Shown: piece by piece, positions 1 through 9,930 of the stretch | How positions within the stretch are numbered: position 1 is the first letter of the stretch | Layout of the letters: each line of letters begins with the position of its first letter | Source: Terriglobia bacterium | GTDB lineage: Bacteria; Acidobacteriota; Terriglobia; Terriglobales; Acidobacteriaceae | Length of the DNA stretch: 64,000 bases | Reading direction: 5' to 3' | Assembly (NCBI GenBank): GCA_020073165.1 | Contig: JAIQFP010000002.1 | Span: forward strand, 124,001-188,000 | Program-made: the position numbers and the translations under genes | The notes under the pieces: model-generated | The model's input: the letters and a program-made list of their open reading frames with translations, nothing else | What the model was told of the DNA's origin: nothing | Databases searched by the model: none

Positions 1-44
1 AAATCAGTATAAAGCATCCACCTCTCGCCCTTGAAAAGGCAAGC

Positions 45-81
45 AAAACGGGCGCCCGCTCGCTGGCTTGGCGCCCGTTTT
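45..81 (-). terminator. Intrinsic terminator after pstS
   Basis: A perfect 12-bp inverted repeat (AAAACGGGCGCC at 45-56, GGCGCCCGTTTT at 70-81) gives a GC-rich stem with A/T runs on both flanks, so it could stop transcription in either direction. It lies about 60 bp past the pstS stop, suggesting pstS is transcribed alone, without pstCAB directly behind it. Confidence 0.75.
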
Positions 82-143
82 GGGCTGGTTCCGCAGGTGC
101 CGCTCAGTTGCGGACGCTTGACCATCCACAATCCGCTGACCGG

Positions 144-1142
144 CTAGTGGACCTGCTTAATAGCGTCTCGGACCTTGGCTGCCACACTGTCGGGTAGGGG
201 GGCGTAATCCAACTGGGCAGTCATCGTTTCTCCCTGGTCCAGCATCCAGTTCAGGAAATCGACCAGGATCTTCCCCTTGGCCTGATCTTTGGACTGCACC
301 GGGATCAACAACCAGGTGAAGCTGGCGATGGGATAGGCATCCTTGCCGGGCGCATTGGTGATGGACACTCGGAAATCCGCGGGCATCTGCTTGACTGACC
401 CAGCCGCCGCCGTGGCCCCTTCCAAGCTCCCTTTCAACCAGGTTCCCGCGGCGTTCTGGATGGCGCCGTAGGCAATTTTGTTCTGTAGCGCGTAAATCAG
501 TTCCACGTAGCCGAAGGCTCCGTCCATCTGGCGGATCATCCCCGCCACCCCCTCGTTCCCTTTCGCGCCCAGCCCCACCGGCCATTTTACCGACGTTCCC
601 TTGCCAACCTGGCTCTTCCATTCATCGCTCACCTTGGAGAGATAGTCGGTAAAGATGTAATTTGTGCCGCTGCCGTCGGAGCGGTGCACCACGATGATGC
701 TCTTGTCCGGCAGTTTTACTCCTGGATTGTCCTTGGCGATTGCCTTGTCGTTCCAGTTCGTGATTTTGCCCAGACAGATTCCGGCTATGGTCTGGGGAGA
801 GAACCGCAGTTCGCCCGCTCCCGTCACGTTGTACGCCGGCACCACCGCACCCAGCACCGTGGGGATGTGCAGCAGCTTGACCTTGGCCTCCGCCAGTTGC
901 TCGTCAGACATCGGACCGTCGCTTGCCCCAAAATCCACCGTCTGGGCTACAACTTGGCGAATCCCGCCGCCGCTGCCGATCGATTGGTAGTTGATCTCAA
1001 TGTCCGGATGAGCCTTGTGGTACTCGTTGAACCATTTCGAGTAAATCGGATAAGGGAAAGTTGCGCCCGCCCCGTTCAACGTGGTCTGCCCCAAAGCGGG
1101 TAAGGACAGAACAAGACACAAAAGCACAATTCGACGGATCAC
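144..1142 (-). CDS. pstS: Phosphate ABC transporter substrate-binding protein PstS
   Basis: Periplasmic protein that captures inorganic phosphate and delivers it to the PstCAB importer. The 332 residues begin with a signal peptide (about residues 1-18, ending ALGQ). Phosphate-contact motifs of the family are visible: GAGATFPYPIY just after the signal, IGSGGG, GASDGPM and RSDGSGT. The start is GTG at 1142, preceded by a strong AAGGAGG. A Pho-box-like repeat lies upstream, and a terminator follows, so it looks monocistronic. No pstC, pstA, pstB or phoU is in the window; they may lie elsewhere. Length and motifs are normal for the family. Confidence 0.95.
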   Translation of the reverse strand: MIRRIVLLCLVLSLPALGQTTLNGAGATFPYPIYSKWFNEYHKAHPDIEINYQSIGSGGGIRQVVAQTVDFGASDGPMSDEQLAEAKVKLLHIPTVLGAVVPAYNVTGAGELRFSPQTIAGICLGKITNWNDKAIAKDNPGVKLPDKSIIVVHRSDGSGTNYIFTDYLSKVSDEWKSQVGKGTSVKWPVGLGAKGNEGVAGMIRQMDGAFGYVELIYALQNKIAYGAIQNAAGTWLKGSLEGATAAAGSVKQMPADFRVSITNAPGKDAYPIASFTWLLIPVQSKDQAKGKILVDFLNWMLDQGETMTAQLDYAPLPDSVAAKVRDAIKQVH

Positions 1143-1193
1143 TCGACGGTTCCTCCTTCTTTGGATTACAGCTACGCTTTCTACCTGTGAAGT

Positions 1194-1211
1194 GTTACAG
1201 CAGAGTTACAA
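1194..1211 (-). promoter_or_regulatory. Pho-box-like direct repeat upstream of pstS
   Basis: Read on the minus strand, two 7-mers, TTGTAAC and CTGTAAC, are spaced exactly 11 bp apart, with 4 bp between them. This is the architecture of PhoB boxes (two CTGTCAT-type heptamers, 11-bp period). It lies about 50 bp upstream of the pstS start. Seen: the repeat and spacing. Inferred: binding by a PhoB/PhoP-type regulator. Confidence 0.5.
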
Positions 1212-1343
1212 AGTAGTGAATTTCTGATGAATGACGGAGCCGGACTTGCATCGCCCAGGAAAGTTGCGCACCCATGAGCGGCCGCCTGTGGAAGAAAGGC
1301 CGATTCGTATAGAATTGTTGCCTTGCAGCCGACAAACCATCCC

Positions 1344-2615
1344 ATGCCAAGAAATCGCGCCTGCTGCCTTCTTTCTCTCCTCCTGGTTCTGGCCTCGGTT
1401 GTTGCGGTGGGGCAAAACAGCCCATCAGTCAGCGCCCGCGCCCGTGCGATCCACGATTCGGCAATTATCGTGGACACGCACGCCGACACGCCCCAGCGTT
1501 TCCTGGACGAAAACTTTGATATCGGCAACACCGATCCCAAGGACGTCGGCCACATCAGCCTAGACAAGGCCCGTGCCGGCAATCTGGGGGCCGAGTTCTT
1601 CTCCATCTGGGTGGATCCGGGTACAGTTCCGCCGGACCATTTCGCCCGCCACACCTTCGATCTCATCGACTCCGTTTATCAGCAGGCTGCGCACCATCCC
1701 GATCGCATGATGATGGCTTTCAGCGTCGCCGACATCGAGCGCGCCCACAAGCAGAAGAAGCTCGCCGCGCTGATGGGTATTGAGGGCGGCCATTCCATCG
1801 AAAACGATATCCACCTGCTGCGCGCCTATTACCGGCTAGGCGTGCGCTACATGACCCTGAGCTGGTCCAACACCAACGAGTGGGCTGACTCCTCCGGTGA
1901 TATCAACGATCCCAAAGTCCAGCACCACGACGGCCTCACTGACTTCGGTAAGCAGGTCGTGCTGGAGATGAACCGGCTGGGCATGATCGTGGACATCTCG
2001 CATGTGGCCGACAAGACTTTCTGGGACACCATCGCTACGACCAAGGCTCCGATTATTGCTTCGCATTCCTCCGCCCGTGCCCTTACCGACGCGCCGCGCA
2101 ACATGACCGACGACATGCTGCGGGCCATGACCAAGAACGGCGGCGTGGTGCAGGTGAACTTCTTCTCTGGTTTCGATGACGAGAACTACTGGAAGGCGTC
2201 GCAAGCCCAGGCGAAAGAGGCGGATTCCGCGGTCAAGGCATACATCGACCAGCAACGAGCGGCAGGCAGACAGCCGACCTACATCGAGGTGGATCGCATC
2301 GAGCGGGAATGGACGGAAAAGATTCCGCGGCCGCCGCTGAAATCACTCATCGACCACATTGACCACATCGCTAAAGTGGCCGGCGTGGACCACGTCGGAT
2401 TGGGTTCGGATTTTGATGGCGTCAGCGGCGCCACTCCCCAGGGAATCGACTCGGCGGCTGACTTGCCCAAGATCACGCAAGCCCTGCTGGATCGCGGTTA
2501 TAGCGCCGACGACATTCGCAAGATCCTGGGCGGCAATACGCTGCGCGTCTTTCGCGAGGTAGAGCGAGTTAGCCACGAACTGCAAGCTGTGGGGAGTGCC
2601 TCATCCGTCCAATAG
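1344..2615 (+). CDS. Membrane dipeptidase (peptidase family M19)
   Basis: Zinc dipeptidase of the renal dipeptidase family, cleaving dipeptides (in bacteria often with some D-residue tolerance) outside the cytoplasm. The chosen ATG at 1344 starts a clean signal peptide of about 24 residues ending AVGQ; a TTG 21 bp upstream is the alternative. Metal-site motifs are in family order: VDTHADTP, MGIEGGHS, VDISHVAD, IASHSSARAL and GLGSDFDG. It is 423 residues, normal for M19. It is divergent from pstS and followed at once by the exported cyclophilin, so the two may be cotranscribed. Confidence 0.9.
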   Translation: MPRNRACCLLSLLLVLASVVAVGQNSPSVSARARAIHDSAIIVDTHADTPQRFLDENFDIGNTDPKDVGHISLDKARAGNLGAEFFSIWVDPGTVPPDHFARHTFDLIDSVYQQAAHHPDRMMMAFSVADIERAHKQKKLAALMGIEGGHSIENDIHLLRAYYRLGVRYMTLSWSNTNEWADSSGDINDPKVQHHDGLTDFGKQVVLEMNRLGMIVDISHVADKTFWDTIATTKAPIIASHSSARALTDAPRNMTDDMLRAMTKNGGVVQVNFFSGFDDENYWKASQAQAKEADSAVKAYIDQQRAAGRQPTYIEVDRIEREWTEKIPRPPLKSLIDHIDHIAKVAGVDHVGLGSDFDGVSGATPQGIDSAADLPKITQALLDRGYSADDIRKILGGNTLRVFREVERVSHELQAVGSASSVQ

Positions 2616-2673
2616 TCGATCGTTTGTCGTACAATTTGTTATCGTCCAGTGCATGGAAACAAAGGAGTCGCTG

Positions 2674-3270
2674 ATGCGCAAATTTGCCCTGATTGCATTG
2701 TTCTGCCTGTTCTCCCTGGCCGCGTGGTCGCAAACCGCCATCATTGACACCACGGCCGGCAAGATGACCTGCAAGCTGTTTCCCGATAAGGCCCCCATTG
2801 GCGTAGCCAACTTCATTGGCTTGGCCGAAGGCACCAAGGATTGGACCAACCCTACCAGCGGGGCCAAGAAACACGGCGTGCCATTGTACGATGGGACCAT
2901 CTTTCACCGCGTCATCCCCAACTTCATGATTCAGGGTGGCGATCCCGCAGGCAGTGGCAGCGGGGAGATAGGGTTCCAGTTCAAGAACGAGACCTCGCCC
3001 GACCTGAAGTTTGATCGTCCCGGACGCCTGGCCTACGCTAATGCCGGCCCGGATACCAATGGTTCGCAGTTCTTTATCACCGAGGTTCCGTATGCCAGTT
3101 TGAACGGCGGGTACACCATCTTCGGCCAGTGCGACGATGCCAGCGTGGCTTTGGTGAAGCAGATCGCCCGCATGGGACGCGATTCCAACGACCGTCCCTA
3201 CCAGCCTGTCAAGATCAACCACATCACCATCGAGAAGGGCGGAGCGGCCAAGCCGAAGTCCCTCAAGTAG
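2674..3270 (+). CDS. Exported peptidyl-prolyl cis-trans isomerase (cyclophilin)
   Basis: Cyclophilin-type PPIase of 198 residues that would assist proline isomerisation during folding in the periplasm. The ATG at 2674 has AAAGGAG upstream and starts a signal peptide (about 20 residues, ending AAWSQ); a longer frame opens at 2596 but lacks these. Core motifs GTIFHRVIPNFMIQGGDP and NTNGSQFFIT, which contain the catalytic Arg and substrate-binding Phe/Gln, are present. The next gene is a close paralogue lacking a signal peptide. A TACAAT at 2630-2635 could be its own -10. Confidence 0.92.
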   Translation: MRKFALIALFCLFSLAAWSQTAIIDTTAGKMTCKLFPDKAPIGVANFIGLAEGTKDWTNPTSGAKKHGVPLYDGTIFHRVIPNFMIQGGDPAGSGSGEIGFQFKNETSPDLKFDRPGRLAYANAGPDTNGSQFFITEVPYASLNGGYTIFGQCDDASVALVKQIARMGRDSNDRPYQPVKINHITIEKGGAAKPKSLK

Positions 3271-3293
3271 CAAGGCCCAGCAGCGCCGGTTGT

Positions 3294-3316
3294 GGCGGGG
3301 GCTTCCCGCCCCCGCC
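3294..3316. repeat. Intergenic palindrome between the two cyclophilin genes
   Basis: Perfect 9-bp inverted repeat GGCGGGGGC / GCCCCCGCC with a 5-nt loop, 24 bp after the first PPIase stop. There is no T run, so terminator activity is doubtful; it may be a REP-like element that damps read-through into the second PPIase. Confidence 0.55.
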
Positions 3317-3340
3317 CTACTCATCAAGGAAAGGACTCTG

Positions 3341-3868
3341 ATGGCCCGCCAACCCGGTTTATACGCAACGTTCACCACGTCCGAAGGAACTGTCGTTTGC
3401 CGCCTGTTCGAGAAGGAAGCGCCCAAGACCGTGCTGAACTTCACGGAACTCGCCGAAGGCAAGCGCGAGTGGACCCATCCGGTCAGCCGCAAGAAAGGTA
3501 AGGATCGCTTGTACGACGGCACCATCTTCCACAGGGTAATTCCCAATTTCATGATCCAGGGTGGAGATCCGGCAGGCAATGGCATGGGCGGCCCCGGATA
3601 TCAGTTTGAAGACGAAACTAAGGGCTCTCCGTACAAGTTCGACAAGGCCGGCAAGCTGGCCATGGCCAACGCCGGGCCCAACACCAACGGCTCGCAGTTC
3701 TTCATAACGGTGGCACCCACGACGTGGCTCACTGGGAACCACACAATTTTCGGCGAGGTAGTAGAAGGCCAGGACATCGTCGACAAAATCGCCAACGTTC
3801 CCCGAGGCCGCCAAGACAAACCCAACAAAGATGTGGTGCTGCAGTCGGTGGCGATCGAGCGGGTGTAG
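3341..3868 (+). CDS. Cytosolic peptidyl-prolyl cis-trans isomerase (cyclophilin)
   Basis: Cyclophilin of 175 residues and the cytosolic counterpart of the upstream exported PPIase. The ATG at 3341 is preceded by AAGGAAAGGA; the frame extends upstream to 3290 without any signal peptide or conserved sequence. It shares the same GTIFHRVIPNFMIQGGDP and NTNGSQFFIT core as its neighbour, so the pair looks like a tandem duplication in which one copy gained or lost an export signal. No extra domain is visible. Confidence 0.93.
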   Translation: MARQPGLYATFTTSEGTVVCRLFEKEAPKTVLNFTELAEGKREWTHPVSRKKGKDRLYDGTIFHRVIPNFMIQGGDPAGNGMGGPGYQFEDETKGSPYKFDKAGKLAMANAGPNTNGSQFFITVAPTTWLTGNHTIFGEVVEGQDIVDKIANVPRGRQDKPNKDVVLQSVAIERV

Positions 3869-3895
3869 GTTGGTCCGCTGAAGAAACCGGGAAGG

Positions 3896-3916
3896 GCACG
3901 ACTTCCAGTCGTGCCA
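3896..3916. repeat. Short perfect palindrome downstream of cyclophilin
   Basis: Perfect 9-bp inverted repeat GGCACGACT / AGTCGTGCC with a 3-nt loop, 27 bp past the PPIase stop and lying between convergent genes. It resembles short dispersed palindromes of other GC-rich genomes; copy number cannot be judged here. Confidence 0.6.
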
Positions 3917-4034
3917 CCCAGGTGCCATTGAGAGATCGGCGCTAGCCGCTCAGGTGGTTTCTTTGCGTTTGGGCGGACAAGCAGTTCCCCCCTCGGGGGC
4001 GGAATAGGCTGACCAGGACAGGAATGGCCGACCA

Positions 4035-4961
4035 CTAAACCCCAATCACCCCCACCAACTCCTTCACTGCCTCCGCGCTCCTGTTCAGAGCAGCCTGCTC
4101 TTCGTGGGTAAGCTTGATTTCGATGATCTGCTCAATTCCCTTCGCGCCCAATTTCACTGGGACACCCACGAACAGTCCCCTTATGCCGTACTCGCCTTCC
4201 AGATACGCGGCACAAGGGAGAATCTTCTTCTTGTCTTTCAGAATTGCCTCGACCATCTCGGTTACCGCGGCCGACGGGGCGTAGTACGCGCTGCCGGTCT
4301 TCAGATACTTCACGATTTCCGCTCCGCCGTCTCGCGTGCGCTGCACCAGCCGTTCAATCGTCGCCGCATCCATCAGTTCCGTAATCGGAATGCCCGCGAC
4401 CGTCGAGTACCGTGGTAGCGGCACCATAGTATCGCCATGCCCGCCCAGCACGAACGCGGTCACGTTCTCCACGCTAACCTTCAGTTCTGCTGCAATAAAA
4501 GTGCGGAATCGTGAAGAATCCAGCACACCTGCCATGCCGACCACGCGGTGGCGCGGAAAACCGCTCATCTTGTACGCCGCCTGTGCCATGGCATCCAGCG
4601 GGTTCGACACAATGATCAGAATGCAGTTGGGGGAATGCTGCACCACCTTGCTCACAACATCTTTCATGATCTTGTGATTGGTGTGGAGCAGGTCATCGCG
4701 GCTCATGCCCGGCTTGCGCGGGATGCCGGCGGTGACCACGACGATATCGGAGTTCGCCGTGTCGGCGTAGTCCTGGGTGCCGAGCACCTGCGAGTCGCGT
4801 TTCTCGATGGGCATCGCTTCCAGCAGGTCGAGCCCCTTACCCTGCGGCACGCCATCGATGATGTCGATCAGGACTACATCCGCCAGTTCTTTGGACGCCA
4901 TCCAGTGAGCTGCGGTCGCCCCCACATTCCCGGAGCCTACGATGCTTACTTTCTTCCGCAT
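4035..4961 (-). CDS. mdh: Malate dehydrogenase
   Basis: NAD-dependent malate dehydrogenase of the LDH-like type, 308 residues, converting malate to oxaloacetate in the TCA cycle. The N-terminal Rossmann loop GSGNVGAT is followed by an acidic residue after beta-2 (VLIDIIDG), which favours NAD. The catalytic His lies in [12 protein letters not shown], and substrate arginines lie in [15 protein letters not shown]. Start ATG has AAAGGAAA just upstream. It follows isocitrate dehydrogenase on the same strand after about 210 bp that includes a palindromic element, so cotranscription is possible but not certain. Confidence 0.95.
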   Translation of the reverse strand: MRKKVSIVGSGNVGATAAHWMASKELADVVLIDIIDGVPQGKGLDLLEAMPIEKRDSQVLGTQDYADTANSDIVVVTAGIPRKPGMSRDDLLHTNHKIMKDVVSKVVQHSPNCILIIVSNPLDAMAQAAYKMSGFPRHRVVGMAGVLDSSRFRTFIAAELKVSVENVTAFVLGGHGDTMVPLPRYSTVAGIPITELMDAATIERLVQRTRDGGAEIVKYLKTGSAYYAPSAAVTEMVEAILKDKKKILPCAAYLEGEYGIRGLFVGVPVKLGAKGIEQIIEIKLTHEEQAALNRSAEAVKELVGVIGV

Positions 4962-5067
4962 GGATTTCCTTTCTCAGGCAGAACTGTAGTCTGCTGCAAA
5001 ACCTGCAATTGTAAATTATCCAGGAGTCAAAGGGCCGTGCCAGGCGGACCCGCGACCGGAAAAAGCG

Positions 5068-5140
5068 AACCGCAAAGTCCGCAAAGCAGCGCGAAGGTCG
5101 CGAAGAAAATCTTTGCGCACTTTGTGAGCCCTTTGCGGTG
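5068..5140. repeat. Imperfect inverted repeat of AACCGCAAAG type
   Basis: Left arm AACCGCAAAGTCCGCAAAG (5068-5086) pairs imperfectly with the right arm at 5120-5139 (CTTTGTGAGC then CCTTTGCGGT). Inner segments (GCGAAGGTCGCGAAG and CTTTGCGCAC) extend the symmetry. It sits between icd and mdh. The look is of a degenerate REP or MITE-like element. Confidence 0.55.
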
Positions 5141-5170
5141 AAAAGGATCTTCTGCCCTAACTCCTTCGAA

Positions 5171-6595
5171 TCAGACGGTGGCCAGTTCCGGCGCGGTCAT
5201 GTTCTCGATGATGTAACTGCCGAACTCGCTGGTCTTCACCTTGGTCGCGCCTTCCATCAGCCGCTCAAAGTCATAAGTGACTTTCTTCTGCTCGATGGTG
5301 CGCTCCAGACCCTGCTCGATCAGGTCGGCGGCCTCGTTCCAACCCAGGAAACGGAACATCATCACACCCGAGAGGATCACCGAACCCGGGTTGATGACAT
5401 CCTTGTCGGCATACTTGGGGGCGGTGCCGTGGGTAGCCTCGAAGCAAGCGTAGCCGTCACCGATGTTGGCTCCGGGCGCGATGCCCAGCCCGCCAATCTG
5501 CGCTGCACAGGCGTCGGAGATGTAGTCGCCGTTCAGGTTGGGTGTGGCCAGTACTGCGTACTCATCGGCTCGCGTCACCACTTGCTGGAAAATCGAGTCC
5601 GCGATGCGGTCGTTGACCATCAGCTTCTGCTTCCACACGCCCTTGCCGTGAGTGGCGTAAATCGCATCCAGCACATCTTTCACTTCCTTGTAGACCGACT
5701 CCTGGAAGTCTTTGGTGGCAAACTCCAATCCGGGCTCGACCAGATGCGCGTTTTGCTCGATGCTGATATTGGGATTCCTGTCCTTGTTGTCGAGAATCCA
5801 GCTCTCGCGCTCGGTAACCACTTTGTCGCGGAACTCCTCCGTAGCCAGCTCGTAACCCCACTTGCGGAAGGCGCCCTCGGTGAACTTCTGGATGTTGCCT
5901 TTGTGTACCAGCGTAACGGATTTCTTGCCGTGCTCCAGCGCGAACTTGATTGCCATGCGCACCAACCGCTTGGTGCCGGTGACTGACATTGGCTTGATGC
6001 CAATGCCCGAATCCAAACGGATCTGCTTCTTGCCACCCTTCAGCATTTCTTTGTTCAGGAAGTCGATGAGCTTGGCTACTTCCGGCGTGCCCTGTTCCCA
6101 CTCGATCCCGGCATACACGTCTTCCGTGTTCTCGCGGTAGATGACCACATTCATGCGCTCGGGGTGCTTGACCGGCGATGGCGTGCCCTTGTAGTACTTC
6201 ACGGGACGCACGCAGGCGTATAGGTCGAGAATCTGGCGCAGTGCCACATTGAGCGAGCGAATACCGCCACCGACGGGGGTAGTCAGTGGGCCCTTGATGG
6301 CGACGCGGAATTCACGGAGGGCGTTCACGCTGTCGTCTGGCAGCCAGGTGCCGAACTTCGCCATGGCTTTCTCACCGGCGAATATCTCGTACCAAGCGAC
6401 ATGGCGCTTGCCTTTGTAAGCCTTCTCCACGGCGGCGTCGAAGACGCGCACCGATGCCTTCCAGATGTCACGGCCCGTGCCATCGCCCTCAATAAAGGGG
6501 ATGATCGGGTTATCGGGTACCTGGTAGCGCCCATTGCTGTACGTGATCCGGGCACCGTCCTTGGGCACCGGCAGACCGTTGTATGAAGCCGCCAT
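5171..6595 (-). CDS. icd: NADP-dependent isocitrate dehydrogenase
   Basis: Converts isocitrate to 2-oxoglutarate and CO2 in the TCA cycle, feeding 2-oxoglutarate to the glutamine synthetase system also in this window. It has 474 residues, longer than the 416 of the E. coli enzyme. Visible motifs: substrate loop SLNVALRQ containing the serine that aligns with the regulatory Ser, [14 protein letters not shown], the cofactor region [18 protein letters not shown] and the metal-binding [12 protein letters not shown]. Start ATG has GGAGGTG about 6 bp upstream. No kinase/phosphatase gene (aceK) is adjacent. Confidence 0.95.
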   Translation of the reverse strand: MAASYNGLPVPKDGARITYSNGRYQVPDNPIIPFIEGDGTGRDIWKASVRVFDAAVEKAYKGKRHVAWYEIFAGEKAMAKFGTWLPDDSVNALREFRVAIKGPLTTPVGGGIRSLNVALRQILDLYACVRPVKYYKGTPSPVKHPERMNVVIYRENTEDVYAGIEWEQGTPEVAKLIDFLNKEMLKGGKKQIRLDSGIGIKPMSVTGTKRLVRMAIKFALEHGKKSVTLVHKGNIQKFTEGAFRKWGYELATEEFRDKVVTERESWILDNKDRNPNISIEQNAHLVEPGLEFATKDFQESVYKEVKDVLDAIYATHGKGVWKQKLMVNDRIADSIFQQVVTRADEYAVLATPNLNGDYISDACAAQIGGLGIAPGANIGDGYACFEATHGTAPKYADKDVINPGSVILSGVMMFRFLGWNEAADLIEQGLERTIEQKKVTYDFERLMEGATKVKTSEFGSYIIENMTAPELATV

Positions 6596-6744
6596 TACAC
6601 CACCTCCGTGATCAAATGAAGAACGCGCTCAATTATACGGCGGGGCGACAACCATCGAGAAATGACGGAGATCACAAGCACGTGTGACAGCCGTCGCGTT
6701 CCTGCGGCCAGAGGGCCTTTGTGGAAGCATGTGGCCCCCAGAAA

Positions 6745-9714
6745 TCAGGCCAGAATCCGGTCGTAAATCGTACGCACCGTGCTGCAGCTACGCATGAGCT
6801 CGGCTTCCAGCCCATCCGGGAACTCCCGCCGCAAAATCTGAGCGGTTAGCGCCTCCGTCACCTGCCGGGCATGCTCGGTTGCCGGCAGCCATTTGCGGGC
6901 CCGTCCCACCGCCAACCGCACTACGTGCTCTACTGTGCGCAGCAGTTCGGCAGCATGATCCAGCGCAGCGGCATCCGCTTTGTCCAGCGCGCCAAACGCC
7001 ACGCAGCGCCACAACCGGTCCCGCAAGCTTCCCTGTTTGTCGTTCACCGCGTGCTTGACCAGAAGAAAGCTGGATAGAAAGTCGATGTCGTAGATCGCCC
7101 CCGGGGAACTCTTGAAGCTCGGCTCCCCGGGTTCGGCGGTTTCCAGTTTGGCTCGCATCTGACGCACCTCATGAAGAAAGTTGGCATCGGCAGCAAAGCG
7201 TTCGAAAAGAGTCCGCGTGGCCTGGAGGGCACGTTCCGCCAAGGCTCGCGAGCCCGCCAGAAAACGTAACTTGGTGTACATCAGCGCTTCCCACGCCTGG
7301 GCCTCCTGCGCGAAGTAGGCGGCGAGTTGGGCGGGAGTCACGAGCAGCTCGCCTTCCCCGCCCCGCGGACGCAAACGCGCATCCACTGGAAATACCATGC
7401 CGTCGCGCGTGTAGGCAGCCAGGGCCTGCATGAATTGTTCGGCAGCCCTGGTCAAGAGCTGGCGGTCTCCCGATTCGTCACATACAAACAGCACGTCAGC
7501 ATCGGAGAGCACGTCGAACTCGCCACTCCCCAACCTGCCCATGGCCATCACCGCCAGACCGCCCGGGTCCCCGGCGATGCCAAGAGCTGCCGCGATGGCA
7601 TCTTCGGCCGCAGCCGTGGTGATCGCCAGCGACTCGTATACGTCCCGCAACTCTGTGATGTCCCGGGCACCCGAGGCAAAGATACAATGGCGGTAGTGCT
7701 GCCGCAGCAGCGCCAGCTTTTCGCCGTAGGAAACCGGCGCTTTCGCCAAGTAGGCAAACACTGGATCTCCCAACGCTGCGCCCTGCCCCAAGGTGCTTTC
7801 AAACAAGTATCCGCTGCCGACGCGCGAATGCATTTCGCCCAACTCCGCTAGAGAGGCAATCTCTTCGGGATGCCGGATCAGAAGGTCAGTGAGGTAGTCG
7901 CTGGCCTCGAACAGCACCAGGGCCCGGCTGACGGCTTCCGGATATCGCACCAGCGCGGCATAGCGCTCGGAGCTGGTAAGAGCTGCGCTGAAGAAACGAA
8001 AGAGATTCTTTCGCGCCGTCGGGCCGAGGCCGGGACGGTTGGTAATCTTGAACAGAGGCGGCGCATCCCCCGCCAGCCGTTCCAGAATCTGCTGGTTGGA
8101 TTGCTCGGCCGTGCCCGGCTCGAGCGTACTGCGCAGTTCGAACCCTGCGTCCGGCGCTTCGTGATGTCTGCGGATCTGCTGGTGATGGATGATGCGGTAA
8201 TAGATTTCCGCTACGGCAACCATCCGATGCCGCACCACGGTCGCCAAATCGCCAATTCGGGGTTCACCGGTAGCGCGGCTCTCCATGGCGTGCTGCAACA
8301 CCAGCGCCTCGCTGGCGTGCGTGGGCAGGCGATGGGTCTGCTGGCCCTGGCGCAATTGCAGGCGGTGCTCCAGATGGCGGAGAAATTCGTAGGCGCTGGT
8401 TAATTCGTGGAACTCATGGCCGCTGATGTGCCGCTTGTCGTGAAGTTTCTGCAGGGAGAACAACGTGCCGCCGGAGCGCAACCACGGCTCCGCTCCACCG
8501 TACACGCGTTGCAGGCATTGCACCAGGAACTCGATATCGCGGATGCCCCCGCGATCCAGCTTCACATCGATGCTCTGGTCGGGGTGCTCCAGTACCATCC
8601 GGAAGTGCCGCCGGGTTTGCATCCGCTCGCGCGCTTCCAGAGCGGTCTCGATCGCTTCGAAATTCACCCGCTCGGTGTAAACGTGCGGCTGCACCGCCCG
8701 CATGAACTCGCGCGCCAGGGTAGCGGACCCCGCGGAATGCCGGACTTTGATGAGCGCCTGTCGTTCCCAGTCGTGGGCACTGGCAACGTAGTAGCGCAGG
8801 GCATGTTCCAGGCTGATGGCCAGCTCGCCCTCACCACCTTGCGGGCGCAGGCGCATGTCAATGCGAAACACCGCTCCCTCGCGGGTCATCCGCGAGAGGA
8901 TCTCCGTGACCTGCTGCGCCAGACGAATGAAATACTCGCGGTTGGAAAACGGCGCCTCGGACGATTCTGCCCCGCTGCCGAAGATGTACATCAGGTCCAC
9001 GTCGGAGCTGTAATTCAGCTCGTTCCCGCCCAGCTTGCCCAAAGACAGCACCGCAAACGACGTGTCCACTAAACGGCCTTCAAGGTCCAGGTGCTGAGGT
9101 GTGCCATAGCGTCGCTGCAACTGGCTATCGGCCTCGCGCAGCGCTTCCTCAATGAGCACATCCGCGAGAGCGGAAATCTCGGCAGTGGTCTCCGCCAGCG
9201 GGGCGATGTTGAGCACGTCGCGCAGCATGATGCGTACGTACTCCCGCCGCTTGAACCGCGCCAACAGCAGCGAGACATCGGTCTCAAACGAACGCGAGCG
9301 AAAACGCGCCAGGCTCTCGTGGAACTCTTCTTTGGAGAAACTGCGGTCCAGATTCTTTTCCCGCAGGAAGGCCTGCAGTAGATCAGGGTTCTGGATCAGG
9401 GTCTCACCCAGAAAACGGCTATGCCCGAAGACGACGATGGCATAGTGGGCCAGAAAATTGTGGCGATCGAGCAGGCGGACGATCTCCGCCGAGGACTCGC
9501 TGACCAGGCGATCGAACAGAATCAGCGCAGAATCTGGATCGGGAGTCTCAGCCAGCAGCGCAGGTAGTGCGCCTCCCAGCGCCGATGACACGCGCCCCAG
9601 CGCGCGCCCCAGCGTCAGCTTGGCGCTTTCGGGATCATTGAAGGGAATGCTGGCCACCGCTGCAACAACGTCCAGCGGCTGCCGGGAATCGGTTGGCGGT
9701 CTGGTTTGAGACAA
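6745..9714 (-). CDS. glnE: Bifunctional glutamine synthetase adenylyltransferase/adenylyl-removing enzyme
   Basis: Adds AMP to, or removes it from, the conserved tyrosine of GlnA to match glutamine synthesis to nitrogen status. The 989 residues hold two nucleotidyltransferase domains: the N-terminal one with LGKLGGNELNYSSDVDLMYI and the C-terminal one with MGRLGSGEFDVLSDADVLFV, each with its Asp-x-Asp metal pair. The likely start is TTG at 9714 with only a weak Shine-Dalgarno, so the exact N-terminus is unsure. Its target glnA lies about 3 kb away on the same strand with an adenylylatable Tyr. Length matches the family. Confidence 0.95.
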   Translation of the reverse strand: MSQTRPPTDSRQPLDVVAAVASIPFNDPESAKLTLGRALGRVSSALGGALPALLAETPDPDSALILFDRLVSESSAEIVRLLDRHNFLAHYAIVVFGHSRFLGETLIQNPDLLQAFLREKNLDRSFSKEEFHESLARFRSRSFETDVSLLLARFKRREYVRIMLRDVLNIAPLAETTAEISALADVLIEEALREADSQLQRRYGTPQHLDLEGRLVDTSFAVLSLGKLGGNELNYSSDVDLMYIFGSGAESSEAPFSNREYFIRLAQQVTEILSRMTREGAVFRIDMRLRPQGGEGELAISLEHALRYYVASAHDWERQALIKVRHSAGSATLAREFMRAVQPHVYTERVNFEAIETALEARERMQTRRHFRMVLEHPDQSIDVKLDRGGIRDIEFLVQCLQRVYGGAEPWLRSGGTLFSLQKLHDKRHISGHEFHELTSAYEFLRHLEHRLQLRQGQQTHRLPTHASEALVLQHAMESRATGEPRIGDLATVVRHRMVAVAEIYYRIIHHQQIRRHHEAPDAGFELRSTLEPGTAEQSNQQILERLAGDAPPLFKITNRPGLGPTARKNLFRFFSAALTSSERYAALVRYPEAVSRALVLFEASDYLTDLLIRHPEEIASLAELGEMHSRVGSGYLFESTLGQGAALGDPVFAYLAKAPVSYGEKLALLRQHYRHCIFASGARDITELRDVYESLAITTAAAEDAIAAALGIAGDPGGLAVMAMGRLGSGEFDVLSDADVLFVCDESGDRQLLTRAAEQFMQALAAYTRDGMVFPVDARLRPRGGEGELLVTPAQLAAYFAQEAQAWEALMYTKLRFLAGSRALAERALQATRTLFERFAADANFLHEVRQMRAKLETAEPGEPSFKSSPGAIYDIDFLSSFLLVKHAVNDKQGSLRDRLWRCVAFGALDKADAAALDHAAELLRTVEHVVRLAVGRARKWLPATEHARQVTEALTAQILRREFPDGLEAELMRSCSTVRTIYDRILA

Positions 9715-9930
9715 GGCTCTCGGCTCGAATTTTCAGCATAGCATGGGGTCGCCGCCGAAAACCGCCTGCGAAGCCTGCAGTGCCAAGAACCCGATGCCTG
9801 CCTTTCTCACCACACCCGGCACTGGTTCTCCCGCACCATCGCTTGCCCCGCCTTGCAGCCGAACGCTTGCCGAAATTGCGGCAGGTTCGAGACTACGCCG
9901 TTGGTTCGGTACTTCTGCGCATTCGCAGTC

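Noticed and set aside
5138-5986. 282-codon frame antisense to isocitrate dehydrogenase
   Set aside because: Lies wholly over a clear enzyme gene and the adjacent repeat; no independent support.
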